From: Bacteroidota bacterium
Lineage (GTDB): Bacteria; Bacteroidota; Bacteroidia; Bacteroidales; F082
Direction: 5' to 3'
Assembly (NCBI GenBank): GCA_009773165.1
Contig: WOUZ01000014.1
Coordinates: forward strand, 44,304-108,303
DNA: 64,000 nt
The notes beneath the pieces are model-generated. The model had not been told where the DNA came from. It did no database searches and saw only the letters and a list, made by a program, of their open reading frames with translations. This document shows, in pieces, positions 55,764 through 64,000 of the stretch; positions within the stretch are counted from its first letter, which is position 1, and the number at the start of each line of letters is the position of its first letter. The position numbers and the translations under genes are program-made.

Positions 55764-56210
55764 ATGGATTTAAGTAATCTAAAACCTGCCAAAGGATCAG
55801 TAAAACGTGATAAACGTATCGGACGCGGTCAGGGTTCTGGCCACGGTGGCACATCTACCCGCGGTCATAAAGGTGCCGGACAACGTTCAGGTACTTCAAA
55901 GAAGCTCGGATTTGAAGGTGGACAGATGCCTCTCGTAAGACGTGTTCCTAAATTTGGATTCAAAAATATTAACCGTAAAGAATACAGAGCTATTAACCTT
56001 GACACTATTCAGGGTCTTATCGACGCTCACTCTCTTGCTGTTATTGATTTTGAAACACTGAGACAATATGGGTTAGCTTCGAAGAATGATTTAGTAAAGA
56101 TCCTTGGCAAAGGTGAATTGAAATCAAAGGTTGAAATTCATGCTCACGGATTTTCTGCAACAGCGGTTAGGGCCATTGAAGCAGCAGGTGGTAACACTGT
56201 TAAAATCTAA
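55764..56210 (+). CDS. rplO: 50S ribosomal protein L15
   Basis: L15 is a late-assembly protein with a Gly/Lys-rich N-terminal arm that enters the rRNA. The 148 residues show KRIGRGQGSGHGGTSTRGHK and FEGGQMPLVRRVPKFGF, both typical. secY starts 5 bases after the stop. Confidence 0.98.
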   Translation: MDLSNLKPAKGSVKRDKRIGRGQGSGHGGTSTRGHKGAGQRSGTSKKLGFEGGQMPLVRRVPKFGFKNINRKEYRAINLDTIQGLIDAHSLAVIDFETLRQYGLASKNDLVKILGKGELKSKVEIHAHGFSATAVRAIEAAGGNTVKI

Positions 56211-56215
56211 CCTGA

Positions 56216-57577
56216 ATGAAAAAGCTAATTGAAACTTTACGTAACATCAATAAAATAGAAGAATTACGTAAGCGAATTCTCTATACCCTTTTAATAATTC
56301 TGGTTTATCGACTGGGTTCTTATGTGGTGTTGCCTGGTGTAGACCCAAATATGCTTGCGAATCTGCAATCACAGACAAGTAGTGGATTACTTGGTTTGTT
56401 GAACATGTTTTCAGGTGGAGCATTTTCTAATGCTTCAATTTTTGCTTTGGGAATCATGCCATATATTTCTGCTTCTATCGTAATTCAATTGTTGGGTATG
56501 GCCATACCATATTTCCAGCGCTTGCAGCGTGAAGGAGAGAGTGGACGTCGTAAAATTAACCAAATTACCCGTTATCTGACAGTGGCTATTGTAGCGCTTC
56601 AGGCTCCGGGTTATATTGCAAATTTGATTTCTCAACTACCAAATGAAGCTATTGCTCCTTTTGATCCTTCTATAACGCATCCATCAGCATTTTTCTGGGT
56701 CTCCAATACGATCATCTTAATTGCAGGTACGTTATTCGTAATGTGGATGGGTGAGCGGATCACTGATAAAGGTATTGGAAATGGAATTTCCCTTATCATC
56801 ATGATCGGTATCATCGCACGTTTACCATTTGCATTGTTTGCTGAATTCTTCTCAAGAATGGAGCAAAAAGGAGGTGGATTGGTATTCTTTGTGGTTGAAC
56901 TTGCCGTATTGGTGTTCGTCATATTACTGACAATATTATTGGTGCAAGGAACCAGACGAGTACCTGTGCAATATGCAAAACGTATCGTCGGTAACCGTCA
57001 ATATGGCGGCGTAAGACAATATATTCCAATCAAAGTTAATGCAGCAGGTGTTATGCCAATCATTTTTGCTCAGGCGATTATGTTTTTACCTGTTACACTT
57101 GTAGGGTTCACTTCTTCTGAAAGTTTAACTGGTATTGCAGCTGCCTTTACGAATATCAATGGATTTTGGTACAATTTTGTATTTTTTATCCTGATTGTGT
57201 TATTCACCTATTTTTATACAGCTATAACTATCAATCCAAATCAGATGGCTGAAGATATGAAGAAAAATGGTGGATTCATTCCAGGTGTAAAACCAGGAAA
57301 GAAAACAGCTGACTATCTTGATAACATACTTTCAAGAATTACGCTTCCGGGATCATTCTTCCTTGCATTTGTTGCAATTATGCCAGCACTTGTTGGGCAA
57401 ATGGGTGTAAGTCATGCATTTGCTACATTTTATGGAGGAACCTCACTTTTAATTTTAGTGGGAGTGGCATTGGATACACTTCAACAAATTGAAAGTTATC
57501 TTTTGATGCGTCATTATGATGGTTTAACCAAGTCGGGCAGAATTAAAGGTCGTGGTCCTGCCATGAACATGGGTTAA
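56216..57577 (+). CDS. secY: Preprotein translocase subunit SecY
   Basis: SecY is the ten-helix channel of the Sec translocon. The 453 residues include GLLNMFSGGAFSNASIFALG (helix 2 / plug region), PYISASIVIQLLGMAIPYF, a GNGISLIIMIGI segment, and the cytosolic loops with QGTRRVPVQYAKR and AEDMKKNGGFIPGVKPGKKT. It lies in the usual place behind rplO; map follows after 14 bases. It works with the SecDF at the left end of the window. Confidence 0.98.
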   Translation: MKKLIETLRNINKIEELRKRILYTLLIILVYRLGSYVVLPGVDPNMLANLQSQTSSGLLGLLNMFSGGAFSNASIFALGIMPYISASIVIQLLGMAIPYFQRLQREGESGRRKINQITRYLTVAIVALQAPGYIANLISQLPNEAIAPFDPSITHPSAFFWVSNTIILIAGTLFVMWMGERITDKGIGNGISLIIMIGIIARLPFALFAEFFSRMEQKGGGLVFFVVELAVLVFVILLTILLVQGTRRVPVQYAKRIVGNRQYGGVRQYIPIKVNAAGVMPIIFAQAIMFLPVTLVGFTSSESLTGIAAAFTNINGFWYNFVFFILIVLFTYFYTAITINPNQMAEDMKKNGGFIPGVKPGKKTADYLDNILSRITLPGSFFLAFVAIMPALVGQMGVSHAFATFYGGTSLLILVGVALDTLQQIESYLLMRHYDGLTKSGRIKGRGPAMNMG

Positions 57578-57591
57578 GAATAAAAACTGAA

Positions 57592-58374
57592 ATGATCTAC
57601 TTCAAAACAGACGAAGAGATAGAATTACAACGTGAAAGTTCTTTGCTTGTTGGTAAAACATTGGCGGAAGTTGCAAAACATTTAAAGCCAGGTGTTCAAA
57701 CAGCTTTTCTTGATCAGATTGCTGAGACTTTTATAAAGGATCACCAAGCCATTCCCGGTTTCAAAGGATATGGTGGTTTTCCTGGAACATTATGTATCTC
57801 AGTAAATGAACAAGTCGTGCATGGAATACCTGGGAAACAAACCTTAAAAGATGGGGACATAGTCTCGATTGATTGCGGGGTTCTCAAGAATGGTTTCTAT
57901 GGAGATTCAGCTTACACCTTTGCTATAGGCAACGTGTCGGAAGCGGTACTGCATTTAATGCGTTTAACAAAGGAAGCATTATATAAAGGTATCGAGCAGG
58001 CTATCGATGGAAACCGAATTGGAGACATTGGATTTGCTGTCCAGTCGCATGTAGAACCTTTTGGTTATGGTGTTGTACGTGAATTGGTTGGACATGGTGT
58101 TGGAAGAAAGTTGCATGAGAAACCAGAAGTGCCAAATTACGGAAAACGTGGAAATGGTATTAAATTAAGAGTTGGAATGGTGATTGCAATTGAACCAATG
58201 ATAAACCTTGGTGGCAGAGGTGTCACTCAGGAAGCTGATGGATGGACAATTCGTACAAACGACAGACTACCTTCGGCACATTTTGAGCACACCTTAGCTA
58301 TCAAACAAGGAAAAGCAGATATTTTATCCAGTTTTGAAGAAATAGAATCAGTATTAAATAACATGAATGGTTAA
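57592..58374 (+). CDS. map: Methionine aminopeptidase, type I
   Basis: Map removes the first methionine from new proteins with two metal ions. The 260 residues carry all five ligands: D94 and D105 in [18 protein letters not shown]168 in [19 protein letters not shown]201 in AIEPMI and E232 in FEHTLAI. It is the type-Ia form without an N-terminal extension. Its place between secY and infA is typical of this operon. Confidence 0.97.
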   Translation: MIYFKTDEEIELQRESSLLVGKTLAEVAKHLKPGVQTAFLDQIAETFIKDHQAIPGFKGYGGFPGTLCISVNEQVVHGIPGKQTLKDGDIVSIDCGVLKNGFYGDSAYTFAIGNVSEAVLHLMRLTKEALYKGIEQAIDGNRIGDIGFAVQSHVEPFGYGVVRELVGHGVGRKLHEKPEVPNYGKRGNGIKLRVGMVIAIEPMINLGGRGVTQEADGWTIRTNDRLPSAHFEHTLAIKQGKADILSSFEEIESVLNNMNG

Positions 58375-58379
58375 CAGAT

Positions 58380-58598
58380 ATGGCAAAACAGTTGTCAATT
58401 GAACAAGATGGTACAGTGATTGAGTCGCTCGGAAACGCAATGTTCAGGGTTGAGCTCGAAAACGGTCACACCTTGATAGCGCACATTTCCGGGAAGATGA
58501 GGATGCACTACATAAAAATCCTTCCGGGAGATCGCGTAAAGCTTGAACTTTCGCCCTATGACTTAACCAAAGGCCGTATAACATTCAGGTATAAATAG
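58380..58598 (+). CDS. infA: Translation initiation factor IF-1
   Basis: IF-1 covers the A site during initiation. The 72 residues form an S1-like OB fold: [20 protein letters not shown], then [38 protein letters not shown], a near-consensus sequence. It starts 5 bases after map. Confidence 0.97.
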   Translation: MAKQLSIEQDGTVIESLGNAMFRVELENGHTLIAHISGKMRMHYIKILPGDRVKLELSPYDLTKGRITFRYK

Positions 58599-58657
58599 TG
58601 AAATTCTTATCATTAACGAAAGGGAATGGTTAAAAGTTCCCAGCAAAATAAATTAAA

Positions 58658-58774
58658 ATGAAAGTAAGAGCATCAATTAAGAAAAGATCAGACGAATGTA
58701 AAATCGTCCGCCGTAAAGGCAGATTGTATGTGATCAACAAAAAGAACCCAAAGTTCAAACAAAGACAAGGATAA
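58658..58774 (+). CDS. rpmJ: 50S ribosomal protein L36 (zinc-free form)
   Basis: The frame from ATG 58658 gives 38 residues: [20 protein letters not shown] at the start and [12 protein letters not shown] at the end, the L36 pattern in Bacteroidota. Zinc-binding L36 has three cysteines and a histidine; this one has a single cysteine, so it should not bind zinc. It lies in the usual place between infA and rpsM. Confidence 0.95.
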   Translation: MKVRASIKKRSDECKIVRRKGRLYVINKKNPKFKQRQG

Positions 58775-58800
58775 GCTTCAATATTAAAAAATAGAAAACT

Positions 58801-59178
58801 ATGGCTAGGATCGCTGGTGTAGATATCCCAAATAACAAAAGGGGTGAAATTGCGCTCACTTATATTTACGGTATTGGTAGAAGTGCTTCAAAGAAAATTC
58901 TCACAGAAGCAGGTGTCGACCTCAATAAGAAAGTTCAGGATTGGAATGATGACGAACAAAATAATGTTCGTACTGTTATTGCGGCCAGCTTTAAAGTTGA
59001 AGGTGAGTTACGCAGTGAAGTGCAGATCAATATCAAACGATTGATGGACATCGGATGTTATCGTGGTATCCGTCACCGTCTTGGATTACCTTTGCGCGGA
59101 CAAAGCACCAAAAATAATGCTCGTACCAGAAAAGGTCGTAAGAAAACAGTTGCAAATAAGAAGAAAGCTACCAAGTAG
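58801..59178 (+). CDS. rpsM: 30S ribosomal protein S13
   Basis: S13 contacts P-site tRNA and bridges to the large subunit. The 125 residues show [20 protein letters not shown], then [17 protein letters not shown] and [18 protein letters not shown], all typical, with a basic tail. rpsK follows after 41 bases. Confidence 0.98.
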   Translation: MARIAGVDIPNNKRGEIALTYIYGIGRSASKKILTEAGVDLNKKVQDWNDDEQNNVRTVIAASFKVEGELRSEVQINIKRLMDIGCYRGIRHRLGLPLRGQSTKNNARTRKGRKKTVANKKKATK

Positions 59179-59219
59179 CATTCGGATCATATCAAACAGT
59201 TTAGAAATTAACTAACATT

Positions 59220-59609
59220 ATGGCAAAAACTACAAGAGTAGTAAAGAAACGTATTGTTAAAGTGGAAGCCGTAGGAAAAGCCTACATTAAGGCCTCCTTT
59301 AATAATATCATTATTTCTTTGACAAACAACAGCGGGCAGGTTATTTCCTGGGCTTCTGCTGGAAAAATGGGTTTCAGAGGGTCTAAGAAAAACACTCCTT
59401 ATGCAGCACAAATGGCTGCCGAAGAGTGCTCCAAGACCGCCTATGACCTGGGACTTAGAAAAGTTAAAGTGTTTGTAAAAGGACCTGGCGCTGGTCGCGA
59501 ATCCGCCATCCGTTCCATACACTCATCCGGAATTGAGGTGACCGAAATTAATGACGTTACACCATTGCCACACAATGGCTGTCGCCCACCCAAAAGAAGA
59601 AGAGTGTAA
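59220..59609 (+). CDS. rpsK: 30S ribosomal protein S11
   Basis: S11 is on the platform by the mRNA exit. The 129 residues contain [20 protein letters not shown], then [20 protein letters not shown] and end in [16 protein letters not shown], the family signature. rpsD follows after 31 bases. Confidence 0.98.
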   Translation: MAKTTRVVKKRIVKVEAVGKAYIKASFNNIIISLTNNSGQVISWASAGKMGFRGSKKNTPYAAQMAAEECSKTAYDLGLRKVKVFVKGPGAGRESAIRSIHSSGIEVTEINDVTPLPHNGCRPPKRRRV

Positions 59610-59640
59610 TTGAACTGTCTAATCCAAAAAAATTAACATT

Positions 59641-60246
59641 ATGGCAAGGTACATTGGTCCAAAATCAAAAATAGCAAGAAAATTCGGTGAGCCAATTTTC
59701 GGCCCCGATCGTTCTTTCGAAAAGAAAAATTATCCTCCGGGTCAACATGGCAGCTCTAAACGCAGAAAGAAACAATCTGAATATGGAGTGCAGTTGCAGG
59801 AAAAACAAAAAGCAAAATATACCTATGGTATTCTGGAACGTCAGTTCAGGATTTTATTCGACAGAGCTGTTCATAAAAAAGGAATTACCGGTGAGGTTTT
59901 GCTTCAGCTTATAGAATCTCGTCTCGATAACGTTGTCTATCGTCTTGGAATTTCCCCTTCACGCAGTGGTGCCCGTCAGCTTGTTGGACATCGCCATATT
60001 ACTGTAAACGGCAGTGTAGTTAATATTCCTTCTTATTTGGTTAAAGAAGGCGACGTCGTTGCTGTGCGCGAACGCTCTAAAAGCTTGGAAGTTATCATTA
60101 ATGCTGTTCAAGGCCATAGCAATCGCTTTCCTTGGCTTGAATGGGATGGTGAAAAACTAGCCGGCAAATTCATGAGTTACCCAAATAGAGAAGATATTCC
60201 TGAAACTATCAAGGAACAACTGATCGTTGAGTTGTACTCCAAATAA
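59641..60246 (+). CDS. rpsD: 30S ribosomal protein S4 (zinc-free form)
   Basis: S4 starts 30S assembly at the 5' domain of 16S rRNA. The 201 residues include [20 protein letters not shown], then FGP, and the S4 RNA-binding motif [20 protein letters not shown]. The N-terminal zinc knuckle of C+ S4 proteins has four cysteines; none is present here. rpoA follows after 53 bases. Confidence 0.98.
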   Translation: MARYIGPKSKIARKFGEPIFGPDRSFEKKNYPPGQHGSSKRRKKQSEYGVQLQEKQKAKYTYGILERQFRILFDRAVHKKGITGEVLLQLIESRLDNVVYRLGISPSRSGARQLVGHRHITVNGSVVNIPSYLVKEGDVVAVRERSKSLEVIINAVQGHSNRFPWLEWDGEKLAGKFMSYPNREDIPETIKEQLIVELYSK

Positions 60247-60299
60247 GATTTGATTAATAAACCGATAGCATTTTTTCTATCTAACACTCAAACAAAAGT

Positions 60300-61292
60300 A
60301 TGGCAATATTAGCGTTTCAAAAGCCCGAAAAGGTTATCCTGGTTGAATCAGACAGCTTTAAAGGCGTCTTTGAGTTCAGACCACTTGAGCCTGGTTTCGG
60401 CATCACAATTGGTAACTCGCTTCGCCGGATTTTGCTTTCATCTCTCGAAGGTTTTGCAATTACATCTGTAAGAATAGAAGGCGTTTTACATGAGTTCTCT
60501 GCTATCGAAGGTGTTGTCGAAGATGTTGCAGAAATTGTTCTGAATCTCAAAAAGATTCGGTTCAAACAACAAATCGCTTCGGAAACATCCGAAAGAGTAA
60601 ACATTGTCATAGGCGACCAGGAACAATTCAAAGCCGGAGATATCAACAAGTTTCTATCAGTTTTTCAAGTACTTAATACCGAATTGGTCATATGTAATAT
60701 GGATCCATCGGTTAAGATGAGTATTGAATTAACTATCAATAAAGGTAGAGGTTATGTTCCTGCAGAGGAAAATAAAGTCGCAAATGCACCAATAGGTACC
60801 ATTGCCATTGATTCGATTCATACCCCAATCAAAAATGTAACCTATCATATCGAAAACTTCCGTGTTGAGCAAAAAACCGACTATGAACGGTTATTACTCG
60901 AGGTTAACACTGATGGATCAATTCATCCTAAGGACGCACTGAAAGAAGCTGCAAAGATTTTGATCATGCACTTTATGCTTTTTTCTGATGAGAAAATTAC
61001 TGTTGATACGGAAGAAAAATCAGTGACTGAAGAATTTGATGAGAACTCATTGCACATTCGTCAGTTATTGAAAACTAAATTGGTTGATATGGACTTATCT
61101 GTTAGAGCTCTTAACTGCCTCAAGGCTGCTGATGTTGAAGCTTTAGGAGATCTGGTAGCTTTCAATAAAAATGATTTATTGAAGTTCCGCAACTTTGGAA
61201 AGAAATCACTCACAGAGCTGGAAGAATTGGTTAAAAGCAAAGGCCTTGAGTTCGGAATGAATATTAGTAAATACAAATTAGAAAAGGAATAA
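60300..61292 (+). CDS. rpoA: DNA-directed RNA polymerase subunit alpha
   Basis: Alpha dimerises to start polymerase assembly and contacts upstream promoter DNA and regulators. The 330 residues have the N-terminal domain (about 1-235, with [20 protein letters not shown]) and the C-terminal domain (about 250-330, with [15 protein letters not shown] and [17 protein letters not shown]). It lies between rpsD and rplQ as in most bacteria. Confidence 0.98.
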   Translation: MAILAFQKPEKVILVESDSFKGVFEFRPLEPGFGITIGNSLRRILLSSLEGFAITSVRIEGVLHEFSAIEGVVEDVAEIVLNLKKIRFKQQIASETSERVNIVIGDQEQFKAGDINKFLSVFQVLNTELVICNMDPSVKMSIELTINKGRGYVPAEENKVANAPIGTIAIDSIHTPIKNVTYHIENFRVEQKTDYERLLLEVNTDGSIHPKDALKEAAKILIMHFMLFSDEKITVDTEEKSVTEEFDENSLHIRQLLKTKLVDMDLSVRALNCLKAADVEALGDLVAFNKNDLLKFRNFGKKSLTELEELVKSKGLEFGMNISKYKLEKE

Positions 61293-61297
61293 ACGGA

Positions 61298-61801
61298 ATG
61301 AGACACAATAGGAAAATAAATCATCTTGGCCGTCCCAGTGCTCACCGCGATGCAATGCTTGCAAATATGGCTGCGTCGCTCATTCTCCACAAAAGAATTA
61401 CAACAACACTGGCAAAAGCCAAAGCCCTTAGGCCTCTGGTTGAACCAATGATTACCCGATCAAAGGATGATACTACACACTCTAGAAGAATGGCTTTTCG
61501 TATTCTTCAGAATAAAGAAGCTGCAACGGTATTATTCCGTGAAATAGCTCCTAAAGTAGCCGATCGCCCGGGTGGGTATACTCGTATCATTAAGCTTGGA
61601 AATCGTTTGGGTGACAATGCGGAAATGTGCTTGATGGAACTGGTCGACTTTAATGAAAATCTACTAGGTAAAAAATCACAGAAAAAGGCTAAAACAACTC
61701 GACGCGGAGCTGCTAAAAAGACAGCAACTGCACCTGTTGAAGCAGCCGCTGCAAAACCAGTTGCTCCACCAGCTGAAGCAGTAGAAGACACTAAAGAATA
61801 G
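61298..61801 (+). CDS. rplQ: 50S ribosomal protein L17 with Ala/Lys-rich tail
   Basis: L17 lies close to the tunnel exit. The first about 125 residues are the standard protein: [20 protein letters not shown] and [20 protein letters not shown]. The tail of about 40 residues is rich in Ala, Lys and Pro and ends acidic; such tails vary among Bacteroidota. It is the last gene of the superoperon, closed by a strong terminator. Confidence 0.97.
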   Translation: MRHNRKINHLGRPSAHRDAMLANMAASLILHKRITTTLAKAKALRPLVEPMITRSKDDTTHSRRMAFRILQNKEAATVLFREIAPKVADRPGGYTRIIKLGNRLGDNAEMCLMELVDFNENLLGKKSQKKAKTTRRGAAKKTATAPVEAAAAKPVAPPAEAVEDTKE

Positions 61802-61840
61802 ATTCATATTTCATTCGGTTCTAGCAACCGTTTGCACCCG

Positions 61841-61878
61841 AAAAGGATAATGAATTAAGGTTCATTATCCTTTTTTTT
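61841..61878 (+). terminator. Terminator of the ribosomal superoperon
   Basis: A 14-bp perfect stem (AAAAGGATAATGAA / TTCATTATCCTTTT) with a 6-base loop, followed by a T run, 40 bases after the rplQ stop. It is the first clear terminator since 43.8 kb. Confidence 0.95.
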
Positions 61879-61890
61879 AATCTCTTTGAT

Positions 61891-61898
61891 TAACTTTG
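61891..61898 (+). promoter_or_regulatory. -7 element before eno
   Basis: TAACTTTG matches TAnnTTTG, 32 bases before the eno ATG and just after the superoperon terminator. The -33 region lacks a TTG. Confidence 0.6.
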
Positions 61899-61917
61899 TA
61901 CAAAACTTTTAACTTAA

Positions 61918-63219
<1,302 letters not shown>

Positions 63220-63237
63220 ATTCAATATCTGATGTAT

Positions 63238-63273
63238 AAAATCCGGTTAAGCCCTGCTTAACCGGATTTTTTT
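63238..63273 (+). terminator. Rho-independent terminator after eno
   Basis: A 15-bp perfect stem (AAAATCCGGTTAAGC / GCTTAACCGGATTTT) with a 3-base loop, followed by T. It lies 18 bases after the eno stop. Confidence 0.95.
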
Positions 63274-63693
63274 ATTAAGTAGTTCGGGTAAAAGCCAGCT
63301 TTATTACTTTAGGAACTAGTGCCAAAAACCAGTTCTGAGAATTTCGGATAATGATCGGTTCATCTTTATTATAATAGAAGGGGGATTTTTATGATAAAAT
63401 GGACTTCTCTTTCTGATCATAGTAAGATATGATTTATATAATGGAATTTGAGTAGATGCAATGACAAACAAAACTAGAAGAGGGTTTTTTGTGACTGTGA
63501 TCAAGTATTTTGTTTTATATCATTTCCAAATTATGGTTAAGTTGCCTATTTCAAATGTTAATTCGACAGTGATGTATTAAATCTTATAAAGAAACCTTCT
63601 TTAAAACTTTGAGAACCGGTTGAATTTGGATGCTTTCTGAAAAAAGGTAACAAAAAAACTTCTTTTAAAAGTGTTATCTATACCTTTATATGT
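63274..63693. other. Non-coding region after eno
   Basis: About 420 AT-rich bases with no supported gene. A 62-codon frame on the minus strand (63316-63504) shows no family features. No tRNA arms or long repeats are seen. Confidence 0.5.
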
Positions 63694-63701
63694 TATCTTT
63701 G
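63694..63701 (+). promoter_or_regulatory. -7 element of a possible transcript at 63.7 kb
   Basis: TATCTTTG followed by CCTTCCCAA matches TAnnTTTG and the start context of the ribosomal promoters in this window. No TTG is seen at -33. The next 190 bases hold no coding frame. Confidence 0.5.
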
Positions 63702-63802
63702 CCTTCCCAAAAGAAAAACGTTCTCTGATTAGTGTTGTAACTAGTGGTAGCAGATGTTATTAAATTGATTGTATTTCGGTCAGTTTTGTAACAAAAGCAT
63801 CC

Positions 63803-63843
63803 AATCAGTTAAAAATGAATATTTTTTTCATTTTTAACTGATT
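63803..63843. repeat. 17-bp inverted repeat upstream of the right-edge promoter
   Basis: AATCAGTTAAAAATGAA (63803-63819) and its exact reverse complement (63827-63843) are separated by 7 bases. No T run follows on the plus strand, so it is not a normal terminator; it could be a regulatory hairpin or end of a small RNA. Confidence 0.8.
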
Positions 63844-63889
63844 AGTAATGAGAGACTTGAAAAATATTTTATTTTTTTTCTCAAAAACA

Positions 63890-63920
63890 TTTGGAGGTTA
63901 GGAAAAAGGTATTACTTTTG
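63890..63920 (+). promoter_or_regulatory. Consensus promoter firing off the right edge (probable rRNA operon)
   Basis: TTTG (63890-63893), a 19-base spacer and TACTTTTG (63913-63920), followed by CACTCCCAA. The next 80 bases are richer in G and A and hold no coding frame, as expected for the leader of a ribosomal RNA operon, though the 16S gene itself is outside the window. Confidence 0.75.
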
Positions 63921-64000
63921 CACTCCCAATCGCGGTGAACGATAGAGAAGAAGGTAGGAAGCGAGGATGGGATTATTTGCTGTGAAGCAGATAAAGAAGA

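Noticed and set aside
63316..63504. 62-codon minus-strand frame after eno
   Set aside because: No promoter, no ribosome site and no recognisable composition; likely chance.

Overview
This window is a chromosomal, gene-dense and moderately AT-rich stretch of a Bacteroidota genome, probably a free-living or facultatively respiring member. The evidence is a fused SecDF, the long form of PurM, DUF4290, Alternative Complex III, a CcoN-CcoO fusion, a rpsL-rpsG-fusA-rpsJ junction without tuf, and many TAnnTTTG promoter elements (several with a TTTG or TTG about 19 bases upstream). Ribosome binding sites of Shine-Dalgarno type are rare. No CRISPR array, insertion sequence, prophage, tRNA or rRNA gene is visible inside the window.

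Layout. 1-8.7 kb: 3' part of secDF, a tatA-like gene, a large TPR/PD40/OmpA envelope protein related to PorE that ends in an apparently inactivated retropepsin-like domain, then purM, prfA and pyrF. 8.7-11.8 kb (minus strand): ilvE, a DUF554 membrane protein and a SAM methyltransferase. 12.1-15.9 kb: htpG, then lemA with two TPM-domain genes. 16.2-24.1 kb: the Alternative Complex III genes (actA, B, C, D, F, E). 24.2-25.3 kb: a SlyD-like isomerase and a CxxCH lipoprotein (Tll0287/DUF3365-like). 25.3-33.8 kb: a complete cbb3 oxidase locus (ccoI, S, NO, Q, P, G, H and a TauE/SafE-like membrane protein). 33.8-42.5 kb (minus strand): NatB- and NatA-like ABC transporter, dnaJ, grpE, murA, DUF4290 and a UvrD/PcrA helicase. 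42.6-42.8 kb: a 77-bp tandem repeat. 42.8-43.2 kb: a DUF3024 gene. 43.8-61.8 kb: an almost uninterrupted str-S10-spc-alpha ribosomal protein superoperon (rpsL to rplQ) including fusA, secY, map, infA and rpoA, driven by two tandem promoters and closed by a strong terminator. 61.9-63.2 kb: eno. 63.3-64 kb: non-coding, with two promoter elements, a 17-bp hairpin, and a consensus promoter that fires off the right edge, probably into an rRNA operon.

How the genes work together. The 16-34 kb block encodes a compact respiratory chain: ACIII oxidises menaquinol and reduces cytochrome c (ActA/ActE), and the cbb3 oxidase next to it passes these electrons to oxygen, with its copper and assembly factors alongside. 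The right third is the core translation and transcription machinery. Most of the window is conserved housekeeping DNA. I did not find a convincing new defence or mobile system. The least explained items are the dead-protease fusion at 5.1-5.5 kb, the 77-bp repeat, the rpsL leader and the possible small RNA at 63.7 kb.
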